Program-made: the position numbers and the translations under genes
Notes under the pieces: model-generated
Seen by the model: only the letters and a program-made list of their open reading frames with translations
What the model was told of the DNA's origin: nothing
Database searches by the model: none
Assembly: GCA_018882885.1 (NCBI GenBank)
Contig: VERG01000013.1
Coordinates: 1-40,371 of the forward strand
Length of the DNA stretch: 40,371 bases
Direction of reading: 5' to 3'
From: Candidatus Nanopelagicaceae bacterium
GTDB taxonomy: Bacteria > Actinomycetota > Actinomycetes > Nanopelagicales > Nanopelagicaceae
In this document: in pieces, positions 20,707 to 30,135 of the stretch
Layout: each line of letters starts with the position of its first letter
Numbering within the stretch: position 1 is the first letter of the stretch

Positions 20707-21815
20707 AGCAGTACCAAATCATCTCGATGAACCAATTCTCTCTCGTACTCAGCTCCCAGTTCTCTTGCTAAATCCTTGGTGGAACGCCCAAGCATCTGTG
20801 GAATTTCATCGGAATCAAAAGCGACCAAGCCGCGGGCGATAACCACCCCAGAGCCACTGACTAATTCGACAGTATCTCCAGAGCTGAACTCTCCCTCAAC
20901 CGCTGTTACGCCAGCCGGCAACAAAGAGACACCTTTTTCTTTAAGAGCTACGACCGCTCCATCATCAAGAATCAATCTTCCTCTTGGAGTCGCGGCATGT
21001 GCCAACCACAATAAGCGAGAGGATTTCTTGTTGGCTGATGCGACAAACAAGGTTCCGTGTTCTGATCCAGTTATTGATTGTGAAACTTCATTTAGAGAAG
21101 TCAAGAGCATTGGAATTCCAGCACCGGTAGAGATGCGAGCCGCTTCGATTTTAGTAATCATGCCACCGCTACCGACCTTTGAGCCAGCACCGCCAATATC
21201 TGCCTGCTCCAGTTGATCAATGCTGACTACTTCAGAGATTTTCCGTGCATTTGGTTGAGTTGGAGGTGCGTCATACAAGGCATCTACATCAGTTACTAAA
21301 ACCAATAGATCAGCACCAACTAAATGTGAAACCAATGCTGCGATTCTATCGTTGTCACCAAATCTAATCTCTTGAGTTCCAACCGAGTCATTCTCATTAA
21401 TAATTGGAACCACTCCAAGTTGTAGAAGTTTGAAAAGTGTGCGCTGTGCATTTTGGTAATGAGAGCGGCGCACAATATCTTCAATAGTTAAGAGCACCTG
21501 GGAAGCGGTAATCGAATGAGTTCGAAATGACTCGGTATAGCTATGAATTAACAAGCCTTGTCCGACAGATGCTGCAGCCTGCTGCGTCGCTAGATCCTGT
21601 GGCCGAGCCTGCAATCCAAGAGGTGCTAAACCAGCTGCAATCGCACCAGAGGAGACAACAATTACCTCTTTACCCTGTTGCTTCAGCTGTGCGACCGCAT
21701 CAACGAGCTTAGAAACTGCTGCTTGATTTAAACCAGCTCCATCTTTGCCAGTTAGTGATGATGATCCAATTTTGATAACAATACGGCGCGCATCTGCGAC
21801 CACTTTGCGGTTCAC
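20703..21815 (-). CDS. proB: Glutamate 5-kinase with PUA domain
   Basis: First step of proline synthesis, normally feedback inhibited by proline. It has 370 aa. An amino acid kinase domain (about 8-260: [63 protein letters not shown]) is followed by a C-terminal PUA domain of about 80 residues ([21 protein letters not shown]). The start is GTG 21815, overlapping the obg stop (GTGA) after a GGAGG ribosome binding site. Confidence 0.95.
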   Translation of the reverse strand: MNRKVVADARRIVIKIGSSSLTGKDGAGLNQAAVSKLVDAVAQLKQQGKEVIVVSSGAIAAGLAPLGLQARPQDLATQQAAASVGQGLLIHSYTESFRTHSITASQVLLTIEDIVRRSHYQNAQRTLFKLLQLGVVPIINENDSVGTQEIRFGDNDRIAALVSHLVGADLLVLVTDVDALYDAPPTQPNARKISEVVSIDQLEQADIGGAGSKVGSGGMITKIEAARISTGAGIPMLLTSLNEVSQSITGSEHGTLFVASANKKSSRLLWLAHAATPRGRLILDDGAVVALKEKGVSLLPAGVTAVEGEFSSGDTVELVSGSGVVIARGLVAFDSDEIPQMLGRSTKDLARELGAEYERELVHRDDLVLL

Positions 21816-23287
21816 TTCTGATCCTCCTCAATCCGTGGATTGGTTGGATCAGAGATGTTGTACTCCCATTGCTGGGCCAACTCCTCATCATCTAATTGAT
21901 CAACAGCTTCCTCATCAAACTTTTCCCAGCCACGTGGAATACGTAGATCATCACCGCGTGGACCTGATAACAACTCTGCACCAGCCTCGATGGTTGGTTC
22001 CCAATCAAAAATGACCGCATCATCGCCAACACCGATGCGCACCTCGTCACCTTGTTTGGCGCCAAGTTTGAATAACTCTTTCTCAACACCCAAACTGGCC
22101 AAACGATCGGCTAAGTAACCAACAGCTTCTGCATTACCAAAATTGGTTTGATGCACCCAACGCTCGGGGCGCGTTCCAATTACCGTGAATGAACCATCTT
22201 CGTTGGCGCTAACTTTGAAACCAGCATCATCGACAGGGGTTGGGCGCAGAACAATTCTCGCCTTTTCCTCTTGGCTTTGTTTGGCACGATACTCATTTAC
22301 CAATCTGGACATGGCATACAACATCGGCTCTAGCCCAATACGTGCAGCGGCAGATATTTGGTAAACCTCATAACCCCGCTCTCGCAAAATTGGTTCGACC
22401 ATATCGGCCATCGCTTTGCCATCTGGTAAATCAACTTTGTTTAAAACAACAATTCTTGGTCTGTCACTTAAGTCTTGAGCATACTTCTTTAACTCATCTT
22501 CGATTATTTCAAAGTCTTTTATTGGATCACGGTCACTTTCTAATGTTCCACAATCCAAAACATGCACCAAAGCTGCACAACGCTCTACATGGCGCAAAAA
22601 CTGTAAGCCAAGTCCTTTTCCTTCAGATGCACCAGGAATAAGTCCAGGAACATCTGCAACCGTAAATCGAGATTCACCAGCTTGAACTACACCAAGATTT
22701 GGCGCCAAAGTTGTGAATGGATAGTCAGCAATCTTGGGACGTGCCGCAGAAATTGCTGCAACCAATGATGATTTTCCCGCGCTGGGATATCCAATCAATC
22801 CAATATCAGCAACTGATTTCAGCTCGAGAATCAAAGTACGTTTTTCGCCTGGCTCACCAAGTAAAGCGAAACCAGGAGCACGTCTGCGCGATGAGGCCAA
22901 AGCGTTGTTGCCTAAACCTCCCATGCCACCTTTTGCAGCGACAAATCGGGTGCCAGTACCAATCAAATCAGCTAGTACTCGACCATCTTTTGTCATTACA
23001 ACTGTGCCGTTTGGAACGCCCAAAATTAGATCTTCGCCATCTGGTCCATTTTTTAATGCACCATAGCCCTGTCTTCCAGAGCTGGCACTGCGATGTGGAG
23101 AATGGTGAAAATCCAACAAGGTAGTGACGCTTGGATCTACAACCAGAATCACATCTCCGCCACGACCACCGCTGCCACCATCTGGTCCGCCAAGTGGAAC
23201 GAATTTTTCGCGGTGTACTGAAACACAACCATCTCCACCTTTTCCGGCGGAGGCATGAAGGGTTACTCGATCAACAAATGTTGTCAT
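21812..23287 (-). CDS. obg: GTPase Obg/CgtA
   Basis: Ribosome-associated GTPase for 50S assembly and stress signalling. It has 491 aa in three domains. The Gly-rich Obg fold covers about 1-158 ([33 protein letters not shown]). The G domain has G1 at 166-174 (GYPSAGKSS), switch residues [18 protein letters not shown] and NKVD. A C-terminal OCT domain (about 345-420) is followed by an acidic tail of about 70 residues. It overlaps proB by 4 nt. A likely terminator separates it from rpmA, so it may partly depend on read-through or on an unseen promoter. Confidence 0.96.
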   Translation of the reverse strand: MTTFVDRVTLHASAGKGGDGCVSVHREKFVPLGGPDGGSGGRGGDVILVVDPSVTTLLDFHHSPHRSASSGRQGYGALKNGPDGEDLILGVPNGTVVMTKDGRVLADLIGTGTRFVAAKGGMGGLGNNALASSRRRAPGFALLGEPGEKRTLILELKSVADIGLIGYPSAGKSSLVAAISAARPKIADYPFTTLAPNLGVVQAGESRFTVADVPGLIPGASEGKGLGLQFLRHVERCAALVHVLDCGTLESDRDPIKDFEIIEDELKKYAQDLSDRPRIVVLNKVDLPDGKAMADMVEPILRERGYEVYQISAAARIGLEPMLYAMSRLVNEYRAKQSQEEKARIVLRPTPVDDAGFKVSANEDGSFTVIGTRPERWVHQTNFGNAEAVGYLADRLASLGVEKELFKLGAKQGDEVRIGVGDDAVIFDWEPTIEAGAELLSGPRGDDLRIPRGWEKFDEEAVDQLDDEELAQQWEYNISDPTNPRIEEDQK

Positions 23288-23330
23288 TTTCTCCCCTTCT
23301 TTCTCTTATTTGAGTTATTTGTTTTTGAAA

Positions 23331-23359
23331 TAAAAAACGGGCCCGTGTTTACGGACCCG
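23331..23359 (-). terminator. Intrinsic terminator between rpmA and obg
   Basis: On the minus strand a 9-bp stem (CGGGTCCGT at 23359-23351 with ACGGGCCCG at 23346-23338, one G-U pair) closes a 4-nt loop and is followed by six U, then A, then more U at 23337-23328. It lies 22 nt after the rpmA stop and 44 nt before the obg start. It probably limits expression of obg-proBA-gatCAB-ilvD relative to the ribosomal proteins. Confidence 0.75.
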
Positions 23360-23380
23360 CAATTTAAAAAGTCCGTTGTA

Positions 23381-23635
23381 TTAGGAAACCGGAACGATGT
23401 TAACTACGCGACGACCACGTGCGTTTGAGAACTCAACTGAACCTGAAGCGAGTGCAAACAAAGTGTCATCTTTGCCGATTCCTACATTCTTGCCTGGGTG
23501 AAACTTGGTGCCACGTTGACGAACAAGAATCTCGCCACTGTTTACAACCTGTCCACCAAAACGCTTGATGCCAAGGAACTGTGGATTGGAATCGCGACCG
23601 TTACGGGTTGAGGAGACGCCTTTTTTGGATGCCAT
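23381..23635 (-). CDS. rpmA: 50S ribosomal protein L27
   Basis: Large-subunit protein reaching the peptidyl transferase centre. It has 84 aa. [19 protein letters not shown], the LGIKRFGGQ segment, [15 protein letters not shown] and the terminal [13 protein letters not shown] are diagnostic. The N-terminus lacks the extension that is cleaved in Firmicutes. It follows rplU by 13 nt, the universal L21-L27 pair. Confidence 0.97.
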   Translation of the reverse strand: MASKKGVSSTRNGRDSNPQFLGIKRFGGQVVNSGEILVRQRGTKFHPGKNVGIGKDDTLFALASGSVEFSNARGRRVVNIVPVS

Positions 23636-23648
23636 TTTTTGCTACCCC

Positions 23649-23963
23649 TTACTTCACACCGTTAATCGCAGTGATTTTCACGCGAGTGTTCTTGGAACGG
23701 AAACCTTGACGACGACGATAGCCGGTCTTGCTCTTGTAACGCAGGATATGAATCTTTGGACCCTTTACCTCTGCGACTACTTCGCCAGTTACTTTTACGC
23801 CTGAAAGGAGCTTTGGGTCTGAGGTAACAGCAGCACCATCGACTACCAAAACAGCAGGAAAGGTCACGGTTGAGCCAGCTGCAGCATCGATACGGTCTAC
23901 AAAGACGGTATCGCCGACAGCGACTTTCTCCTGGCGGCCGCCAGCTTTAACAATTGCGTACAC
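23649..23963 (-). CDS. rplU: 50S ribosomal protein L21
   Basis: Large-subunit ribosomal protein of 104 aa. [20 protein letters not shown] and the C-terminal [19 protein letters not shown] with TRVKITAI are family signatures. The start is GTG 23963, preceded by TTGGAAGG. It sits downstream of rne and upstream of rpmA and obg, and probably has its own promoter and a short hairpin leader in the 84-nt gap to rne. Confidence 0.97.
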   Translation of the reverse strand: MYAIVKAGGRQEKVAVGDTVFVDRIDAAAGSTVTFPAVLVVDGAAVTSDPKLLSGVKVTGEVVAEVKGPKIHILRYKSKTGYRRRQGFRSKNTRVKITAINGVK

Positions 23964-23979
23964 GATTTTCCTTCCAATA

Positions 23980-24041
23980 ACCCTTCTTCAGGGTCCTTCA
24001 ATCAGGGGGCTAGGTTACGGATTACTCCGCATTTGGGTCAA
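23980..24041 (-). promoter_or_regulatory. Probable rplU-rpmA promoter with small leader hairpin
   Basis: On the minus strand TTGACC (24041-24036) and TAACCT (24017-24012) are separated by 18 nt, a reasonable housekeeping promoter in the gap after the rne stop. Downstream, before the rplU ribosome binding site, a 5-bp hairpin (ACCCT, 5-nt loop, AGGGT; 23980-23994) lies in the presumed leader. It is too short to assign to a known L21 leader family. Confidence 0.45.
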
Positions 24042-24047
24042 ACTGAG

Positions 24048-26183
24048 TTAGGCGGTTACCACCCCAGAGCTCGCGGCTCTGCGACGCTTCCGGCCAAAAC
24101 GGGGTTTCTCCTCGGAATCCTGGCTTTCTGGCGACGGTGCTTCAGAAGCCGCCTCCGGCTCAGATTGTTCAGCATGATCTTGAGCATCATCTTGAGCATG
24201 TTCATGAGTTGGAGTGATTTCACGGTCCAAAGACTTCTTATTTACCGGCTCCATATGAACATGGATTCCTCTGCCTCCACAACTTTCGCAAGTAGTAGAG
24301 AAGGCTTCAATCAAACCTTGTCCCACGCGTTTGCGGGTCATTTGAACCAAACCTAGTGAGGTTACTTCAGCAACCTGATGCTTGGTGCGATCTCTTCCGA
24401 GACATTCAACTAGACGACGTAACACCTGCTCACGGTTTGATTCCAAAATCATATCGATGAAATCGATGACGATAATTCCACCTAAGTCGCGAAGGCGAAG
24501 TTGGCGGGCGATCTCTTCAGCTGCCTCAAGGTTGTTCTTTGTAACAGTCTCTTCAAGGTTTCCACCTTTACCGATGAACTTTCCAGTGTTGACATCAATA
24601 ACCACCATTGCTTCAGTGCGATCGATTACTAGAGAACCACCTGATGGTAGGTAAACCTTGCGATCCAAAGCTTTTGCTAACTGTTCATCGACGCGATTTT
24701 CGGTAAAGAGATCTTTGACGCCGCTCCACTTTTCAATCTTGGAGATTAACTCTGGTGCAATGTGGCCCAGATAGTTATTGATATCTTCCCAAGCACCATC
24801 ACCTTGAACTGTTAGTTTACGGAAATCTTCATTGAAGATATCGCGAATAACTCGAACCGTTAGATCTGGTTCACCATAAAGCAAGGTTGGAGCATTGACA
24901 TTTGTGCTCTCTGATTTCTTTTTGATGTCTTCCCATTGTGCTTTCAATCTAACGACATCACGAGTTAGCTCTTCATCAGATGCACCTTCTGCTGCGGTAC
25001 GTACGATGACACCTTCTTCATCTGTGATCAATCCTTTTAGGATTTCCTTCAAACGAGAACGTTCTGAGTCCGGTAGACGTCGTGAAATTCCACTCATTCC
25101 GCCACCTGGTACATAAACAAGATAACGGCCAGGTAATGAAATCTGACTGGTTAAGCGAGCACCTTTTTGTCCAATCGGATCCTTGGTCACCTGAACCAAA
25201 ACTGATTGCCCGGTTTTCAAAACTCTTTCAATCTTGCGCTCTTGGTTGTCGGTCAGGCCTGCTGCATCCCAATTAACCTCGCCGGCATACAAAACAGCGT
25301 TGCGACCTTTACCAATGTCGACGAAAGCCGCCTCCATTGAAGGCAAAACATTTTGGACCTTACCTAAATAAACATTGCCAACATAAGAGATGTTGCTATT
25401 GCGATTTACATAGTGTTCAACCAAAACATTATCTTCCAAGATCGCAATCTGGGTTCGATCACCTTGTTGGCGCACCAACATCTCTCGATCTACAGACTCA
25501 CGTCTTGCCAAGAACTCTGCATCGGTCAAGATTGTTCCGCGGCGACGATTCTCGCGATAATCAGATTTATAATCATTGTAACGATGACGATCCCGACCGC
25601 GATCACGATCACGATCACGGAAGCGACGATCATTGCGTCCACCTCGATCATTGCGATCAAAGCTCTTCCGCTCTCTTGCCGGTTTTTCTTGTGCGGGGCG
25701 AGATTCGCGCACCTTGACTACTGTGACTACGCCATCTTCTTCAACCGTCTCCCCTGGAGTTACACCATCGGAGCCAGAGCGGCGGCGACGGCGACGTTTC
25801 TTGAATGCAACGGAGGTTGCTGAATCCTCATCAACATTTGTGGTTGCCGAGTTGTCAGAAAGTTGATCTTCGCCACCTTCTTTGTCAGAACGGCGGCGGC
25901 CACGACCACCACGTCTGCGACGGCGGCGACGGTTCTCGTTTTCGCTTTCAGTTTCAGCGATATTTTCTGAGGCTTTTTTAGCCGGAGCTTTTGCAGCTTT
26001 GGCTTTTGGAGCAGCTGCAGCAACTGGTGCGGCTTGGAAGATAGGAGCAGGAATAACACCTGCCGCCTTACTCTTTTTCTCCGCAGGCTTATCTGCACTC
26101 TTGTCTGAACTCTTAGCAGCTCCCTCTTTTGGAGCGGCTTTCTTTACAGCGCGCTTACGCACCTTTTTTGGCTCATCAGCCAT
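24048..26183 (-). CDS. rne: Ribonuclease E/G family endoribonuclease
   Basis: Main mRNA decay and rRNA processing endonuclease. It has 711 aa. A basic, Ala/Lys/Arg-rich disordered N-terminus of about 215 residues (R-runs at about 85-98 and 129-135, an RD-repeat at about 187-199) precedes the catalytic core. That core has an S1 domain starting near 267 (YVGNVYLGKVQNVLPSMEAA), active-site aspartates D530 (VVIDVNTGKF) and D574 (IVIDFIDM), and the zinc-link cysteines C632 and C635 (CESCGGRG). A short acidic/basic tail follows. This centre-placed core with disordered ends is the actinobacterial layout. Upstream is a hairpin-rich leader. Confidence 0.93.
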   Translation of the reverse strand: MADEPKKVRKRAVKKAAPKEGAAKSSDKSADKPAEKKSKAAGVIPAPIFQAAPVAAAAPKAKAAKAPAKKASENIAETESENENRRRRRRRGGRGRRRSDKEGGEDQLSDNSATTNVDEDSATSVAFKKRRRRRRSGSDGVTPGETVEEDGVVTVVKVRESRPAQEKPARERKSFDRNDRGGRNDRRFRDRDRDRGRDRHRYNDYKSDYRENRRRGTILTDAEFLARRESVDREMLVRQQGDRTQIAILEDNVLVEHYVNRNSNISYVGNVYLGKVQNVLPSMEAAFVDIGKGRNAVLYAGEVNWDAAGLTDNQERKIERVLKTGQSVLVQVTKDPIGQKGARLTSQISLPGRYLVYVPGGGMSGISRRLPDSERSRLKEILKGLITDEEGVIVRTAAEGASDEELTRDVVRLKAQWEDIKKKSESTNVNAPTLLYGEPDLTVRVIRDIFNEDFRKLTVQGDGAWEDINNYLGHIAPELISKIEKWSGVKDLFTENRVDEQLAKALDRKVYLPSGGSLVIDRTEAMVVIDVNTGKFIGKGGNLEETVTKNNLEAAEEIARQLRLRDLGGIIVIDFIDMILESNREQVLRRLVECLGRDRTKHQVAEVTSLGLVQMTRKRVGQGLIEAFSTTCESCGGRGIHVHMEPVNKKSLDREITPTHEHAQDDAQDHAEQSEPEAASEAPSPESQDSEEKPRFGRKRRRAASSGVVTA

Positions 26184-26310
26184 ACGATCAAATCCTTTTT
26201 AATATCTAGAAAGTTTCCTAGTTAATGACCTTGCGATCATTATTAAAAAAATCTCTGGTGGCGCCACTTTCTGGATCAGCCGACCGCACCTAAAGAGCGG
26301 TCCTAGCGAC
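26184..26310 (-). promoter_or_regulatory. Candidate structured rne 5' leader
   Basis: The 205-nt gap between the rodA stop and the rne start holds no gene but has three inverted repeats on the minus strand. One is a stem at 26282-26287/26297-26302 with a 9-nt loop. One is an 8-bp stem at 26223-26230/26235-26242 with a GCAA tetraloop. One is a 16-nt element at 26206-26221 (CTAGGAAACTTTCTAG) forming about 6 pairs, just before the AAGGA ribosome binding site. A run of seven T precedes the tetraloop hairpin. RNase E autoregulates through leader hairpins in Escherichia coli; the same here is inference. Confidence 0.4.
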
Positions 26311-26388
26311 CTCGAGAATTGAGGCGATTCGAACCCCCGAAGTATGGCAGAACTGAGGCCAACGAGCCTAATTTGAGCGTGGATTCAA

Positions 26389-27543
26389 CTACCGTGTTCG
26401 CTGGTAAACATTTTGTAGCAAACCTACCCCAATTAGGTTTGCGAACATACTTGAGCCGCCATAGGAAAGAAACGGCAGCGGCACACCGGTCATCGGCATC
26501 AACCCCATCGTCATCCCGATATTTTCAAAGATTTGGAATGAGAACCAAGCGATTACACCGACACAAACCATGCGCCCAAATAAATCATTGGTACGGCGTG
26601 CAATCGAAAATGCTCTCATCAAAATAACAAAATAGAGAGCGAGAATTAAGCCGGCACCTAGAAATCCGAGTTCTTCTCCTGCAACAGTGAATATGAAGTC
26701 CGTTTGTTGTTCAGGTACGAATCTGCCATTTGTCTGTGGTCCATCAAATAAACCTTTTCCTAGTAACCCGCCCGATCCAATTGTGATTCGGGCCTGTCTG
26801 AGTTGATATCCACTAGCTTGTGGATCAGCATTTGGATCGACAAAGGAACGAAGACGATTTAATTGATACTCACTTACCTCTCCACTTGCGACCGCGAGAT
26901 AGGCACCAGTAATTCCTACAACAATCAAACCAAGCACCCAACGCAGACCTGCACCAGATACCGCAATCATGGTAATCACGCAGGCGGAAATAATTAAGAC
27001 GGTTCCTAAATCAGGTTGCAGAATAATTAGCAATACTGGAACTGCCGCAACACCGAGAGATTGAACTACTTGTTTATCGGTTGGAGCATCGTTATTAGCT
27101 ATACGTTCAGAGAGAATTAATGCCATTCCAATGATGATCGAAATCTTTGCCAATTCAGCGGGTTGAATTTGAAAGCCACCTGGAAATGAAATCCAGGAAC
27201 GTGCGCCGTTTACAGTGGAACCTAAGCCAGGAATCAAAACCACGATTAGTCCCAGAACTCCAAGTCCCCAGACCACAGGGGTGTAGGCCCGCAATAGTCG
27301 GTAATCAATCAAAGTGGTTCCGTATGCCAGAGCAATTCCAATAATTACATTGATTAATTGTCGTTTTAGGTAGTACTCCGGGTCCAAACCATTGGATGCA
27401 AACCAATCGCGCGTGGCGGCATAGACCAAAACAATGCCCATAAATAAAAGTAAAAGAACAGCTATGTTGAGAGCTCGATCCGAACCAGCAAAGAAAGATC
27501 GACGGTCCTTTCCTCTGTGGCCGATATTCAGATTAGTTGCCAT
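26389..27543 (-). CDS. rodA: Rod-shape peptidoglycan glycosyltransferase RodA
   Basis: SEDS-family membrane glycosyltransferase that polymerises lipid II during elongation, working with PBP2. It has 384 aa with about ten hydrophobic spans. Family segments include STVNGARSWISFPGGFQIQP, ILQPDLGTVLI, and the C-terminal GMTMGLMPMTGVPLPFLSYGG. Placement 2 nt after mrdA and with mreBCD indicates RodA rather than FtsW. The start ATG 27543 follows the mrdA stop. Confidence 0.94.
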   Translation of the reverse strand: MATNLNIGHRGKDRRSFFAGSDRALNIAVLLLLFMGIVLVYAATRDWFASNGLDPEYYLKRQLINVIIGIALAYGTTLIDYRLLRAYTPVVWGLGVLGLIVVLIPGLGSTVNGARSWISFPGGFQIQPAELAKISIIIGMALILSERIANNDAPTDKQVVQSLGVAAVPVLLIILQPDLGTVLIISACVITMIAVSGAGLRWVLGLIVVGITGAYLAVASGEVSEYQLNRLRSFVDPNADPQASGYQLRQARITIGSGGLLGKGLFDGPQTNGRFVPEQQTDFIFTVAGEELGFLGAGLILALYFVILMRAFSIARRTNDLFGRMVCVGVIAWFSFQIFENIGMTMGLMPMTGVPLPFLSYGGSSMFANLIGVGLLQNVYQRTR

Positions 27544-27545
27544 AG

Positions 27546-29612
27546 TTATGAAATCGCTCCCTTTGATGAGTCAATATATGGCAAACGATTCGGTACTCCA
27601 TTTGGGAAGACTGCTTTCTTACCATTTGTGCCGAAGATATGCTCATAAATTCTTCTAACACCAATACCGCTGGTGCTAGCACCAAAGCCTCCTTGGCTAA
27701 CCATCATTACGACAGCATATTGAGGATTTTTGGATGGTGCGTAAGAAGCAAACCAAGAAGTGTCATCTTTGGCGGAGCCATCTAAGTTTCTACCGAAAAC
27801 CTGACCAGTTCCAGTCTTACCACTTACCTCTACCCCTAAACCAGCAAATGCTCCGGTCGCTGTTCCTGAGGTAACAACCGCTCTAAGTGAGTTCTGTAAA
27901 AACTTCAAGGTTGTTTTTTTAATTGGTAGCTCACCAGAGTATTTAGGTGCAAAACTCTTTATTACTTTTCCATTTGGTTGAACTATTGCTTTGGCTACTT
28001 GTGGAACCACGAGGCGACCATCTGTGGCAATCGCTGCATACATGACCGCCATCTGGATTGGAGTCATTAATGTGTCGCCCTGTCCAATAGAGAAATTAAC
28101 CATGTCACCTGCGCGGACTTTGTCACCATCTAGACAGTTCTCTCTGGCGATCTCAATTAAATATGCGGTTAACTGTGACTTTTTTGCTCGTTTCTCATAG
28201 TTGCAGTAGAAATCTTTGTTTTGCTCATACCAACCGCGCTTCCACTCTCGATTAGGTAGTCTGCCGCTAATCTCCGAGGGTAAATCAATTCCAGTTCGCT
28301 TTCCGACCCCAAAACCAGCAGCCATATTGAAAAAGTAATCATTTGGGTTGGCCTTCGGCTTCAAACCGCCATCTCTCACCCATTCATCGTAGGAAATCTG
28401 GTACCAGATTGAGTCGCAGGAAATAGCCATTGCCTTTGTCATATCTATCAAGCCAGCCGCTTTGCTATCAAAGTTCTTAAATTCACGGTTACCGATTTGT
28501 ACACTCGAAGGGCAGTTGTAACGGCTTTTCAAGCTGTATCCGGCATCTACTGCTGCTGACAATGAAACAACTTTAAAGGTTGAAGCTGGTGCAAAACCAC
28601 CTTGAATGGCCCGTGATAGCGCGGGCACTCCAGATTGCGCGCTGTAAAGCTCTTTTGCCTGCTTCACAGTAATTCCATTTTCCCAAATATTTAAATCGTA
28701 ATCTGGATAAGAAGCCATTGCTAAAACACCGCCGGTCTTAACATCTAGAACAATTGCGGCGCCAGCATCTGCGCGTCGACCAGATGCTTTAGCTCTTAAT
28801 ACTGAACTCTTCAACTCCTGCTCCACCACAGCCTGTAACTTTGCATTGATATGAACAATTAGATGATTGCCAGAGATGGCTGGTGTATTGCGAGACTCTT
28901 GAGTTACCGCCTCTTTACGATCAACAATAACTGTCTTGACTCCAGCTGTTCCACGTAAGAAACGATCGTAAACTGACTCCAATCCGGCTTTACCCTTGAA
29001 CTCATTTCGGTAATAGCGAATTCCTGAATCATTGTTCAAATCTGCTTCAGTTATCGGTCCAACATAACCCAATACATGTGTTGCTCTCTCGCCTGCCAAT
29101 GCCGGGTAGTAGCGAATAGATACGGGTTGAGCATCAATTCCAGGGAACAAATCAGATTGCTCCAAGATAGTTAAAACTTGATTCTCGCTGGCTTCCTTGG
29201 TTACTGGAATCGGCTGATATCGATTGCCATTCCAGCAGCCGTTTCGCTGATCTTTGGGAAGTTCAGGACAGAGACGAGTTCTTAGATAGACATCCTCATA
29301 ATTTAATTTCAAGACACTAGAAACTCGAGTTAAGACCGATACACCTTTATCCTCCAATTTATCAAGAACCGAGCGATCGGCGGTCACCATTAAGCCAGCT
29401 TTATTTGTGGCAAGTAAATTTCCCTCGTTATCAACAATTAGGCCTCTCAACGCCGGGGTGACAATGTCACGACTTTGAATATCTAGCGCCGCCTGCTGAT
29501 ATCGCGGTCCATCTGCGACTTGTAGGTAGAAGAGTCTGCCAAACAAAGCCAACATCAATGAGGCCACGAGAATCTGCACAACAAGCAAACTAAGCGCTGA
29601 ACGATCTCTCAT
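27546..29612 (-). CDS. mrdA: Penicillin-binding protein 2 (elongation transpeptidase)
   Basis: Class B PBP that crosslinks peptidoglycan during elongation, partner of RodA. It has 688 aa with one N-terminal membrane anchor (about 7-31). The dimerisation/pedestal region runs to about 250. The transpeptidase motifs are STFK at 344-347 (nucleophile S344), SCD at 398-400 in the SxN position, and KTG at 599-601. It abuts mreD. A cysteine pair, C115 and C126, in the pedestal could form a disulfide outside the cell. Confidence 0.94.
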   Translation of the reverse strand: MRDRSALSLLVVQILVASLMLALFGRLFYLQVADGPRYQQAALDIQSRDIVTPALRGLIVDNEGNLLATNKAGLMVTADRSVLDKLEDKGVSVLTRVSSVLKLNYEDVYLRTRLCPELPKDQRNGCWNGNRYQPIPVTKEASENQVLTILEQSDLFPGIDAQPVSIRYYPALAGERATHVLGYVGPITEADLNNDSGIRYYRNEFKGKAGLESVYDRFLRGTAGVKTVIVDRKEAVTQESRNTPAISGNHLIVHINAKLQAVVEQELKSSVLRAKASGRRADAGAAIVLDVKTGGVLAMASYPDYDLNIWENGITVKQAKELYSAQSGVPALSRAIQGGFAPASTFKVVSLSAAVDAGYSLKSRYNCPSSVQIGNREFKNFDSKAAGLIDMTKAMAISCDSIWYQISYDEWVRDGGLKPKANPNDYFFNMAAGFGVGKRTGIDLPSEISGRLPNREWKRGWYEQNKDFYCNYEKRAKKSQLTAYLIEIARENCLDGDKVRAGDMVNFSIGQGDTLMTPIQMAVMYAAIATDGRLVVPQVAKAIVQPNGKVIKSFAPKYSGELPIKKTTLKFLQNSLRAVVTSGTATGAFAGLGVEVSGKTGTGQVFGRNLDGSAKDDTSWFASYAPSKNPQYAVVMMVSQGGFGASTSGIGVRRIYEHIFGTNGKKAVFPNGVPNRLPYIDSSKGAIS

Positions 29613-30131
29613 TTAGCGATTCCTTGCGGTCAAAGTAGCTCGATAAAGCTTGATGGAAATTGGTGCATAAATCGGAGAGAGCAAAAGTGTCCACAAGGAA
29701 TTACCAAACAATTCTTTCAAAACGTAATTGGCAGAACCAACCTCTTGACCAAGAATTGCACCTGAAATCAAAAACATTACCAATGCGGTTGCACTTCCAA
29801 AAACTGCGACCAAACTGATTGTCACCGGACTTAAATCTGAATCTAGTGCGCTTCTTACGTTATTTGCGACTAAATATGCCACGACAGTAAAAACAAAACT
29901 CCATAACCCAAATGGTGCCTCTAAAGTAGGGGATAAATCCGCAATGAACCCGGCAATAAATCCACTAGCAACCGCAGACCCTCTTTCCTCTTGCATAACC
30001 CACACAATGAAAAAAGCTAAATACAAAGAAAATCCACCGATGATAAATGGCACATGATTTATCAATGCTTCCTGAAGTAGAAACATCAGGCTGAATACCG
30101 CAACTATTCCTGGAACTCTATTGATAGTCAT
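29613..30131 (-). CDS. mreD: Rod shape-determining protein MreD
   Basis: Small multi-span membrane protein of the elongation complex. It has 172 aa with about five hydrophobic segments and a basic tail (KLYRATLTARNR). Its sequence is weakly conserved, as usual for MreD. The call rests on topology, the AGFIADLSPTLEAPFGLWSF segment (the MreD GLxxD-P-G-like region) and position between mreC and mrdA. Confidence 0.88.
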   Translation of the reverse strand: MTINRVPGIVAVFSLMFLLQEALINHVPFIIGGFSLYLAFFIVWVMQEERGSAVASGFIAGFIADLSPTLEAPFGLWSFVFTVVAYLVANNVRSALDSDLSPVTISLVAVFGSATALVMFLISGAILGQEVGSANYVLKELFGNSLWTLLLSPIYAPISIKLYRATLTARNR

Positions 30132-30135
30132 AGAT

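Noticed and set aside
25590-25622. Tandem GATCAC-type units that could suggest a repeat array
   Set aside because: They are short codon-level repeats encoding the RD-repeat of RNase E, not a CRISPR or intergenic repeat array.
25413-26202. Several ORFs antisense to the 5' half of rne
   Set aside because: They are translations of the Arg-rich low-complexity DNA in other frames and show no recognisable domain.
26320-26345. tRNA-like T-arm sequence (GGGGGTTCGAATC on the minus strand) after rodA
   Set aside because: The T-stem has a mismatch, no anticodon stem fits, and the would-be acceptor strands do not pair. It is not a tRNA; at most it is a chance match or remnant.
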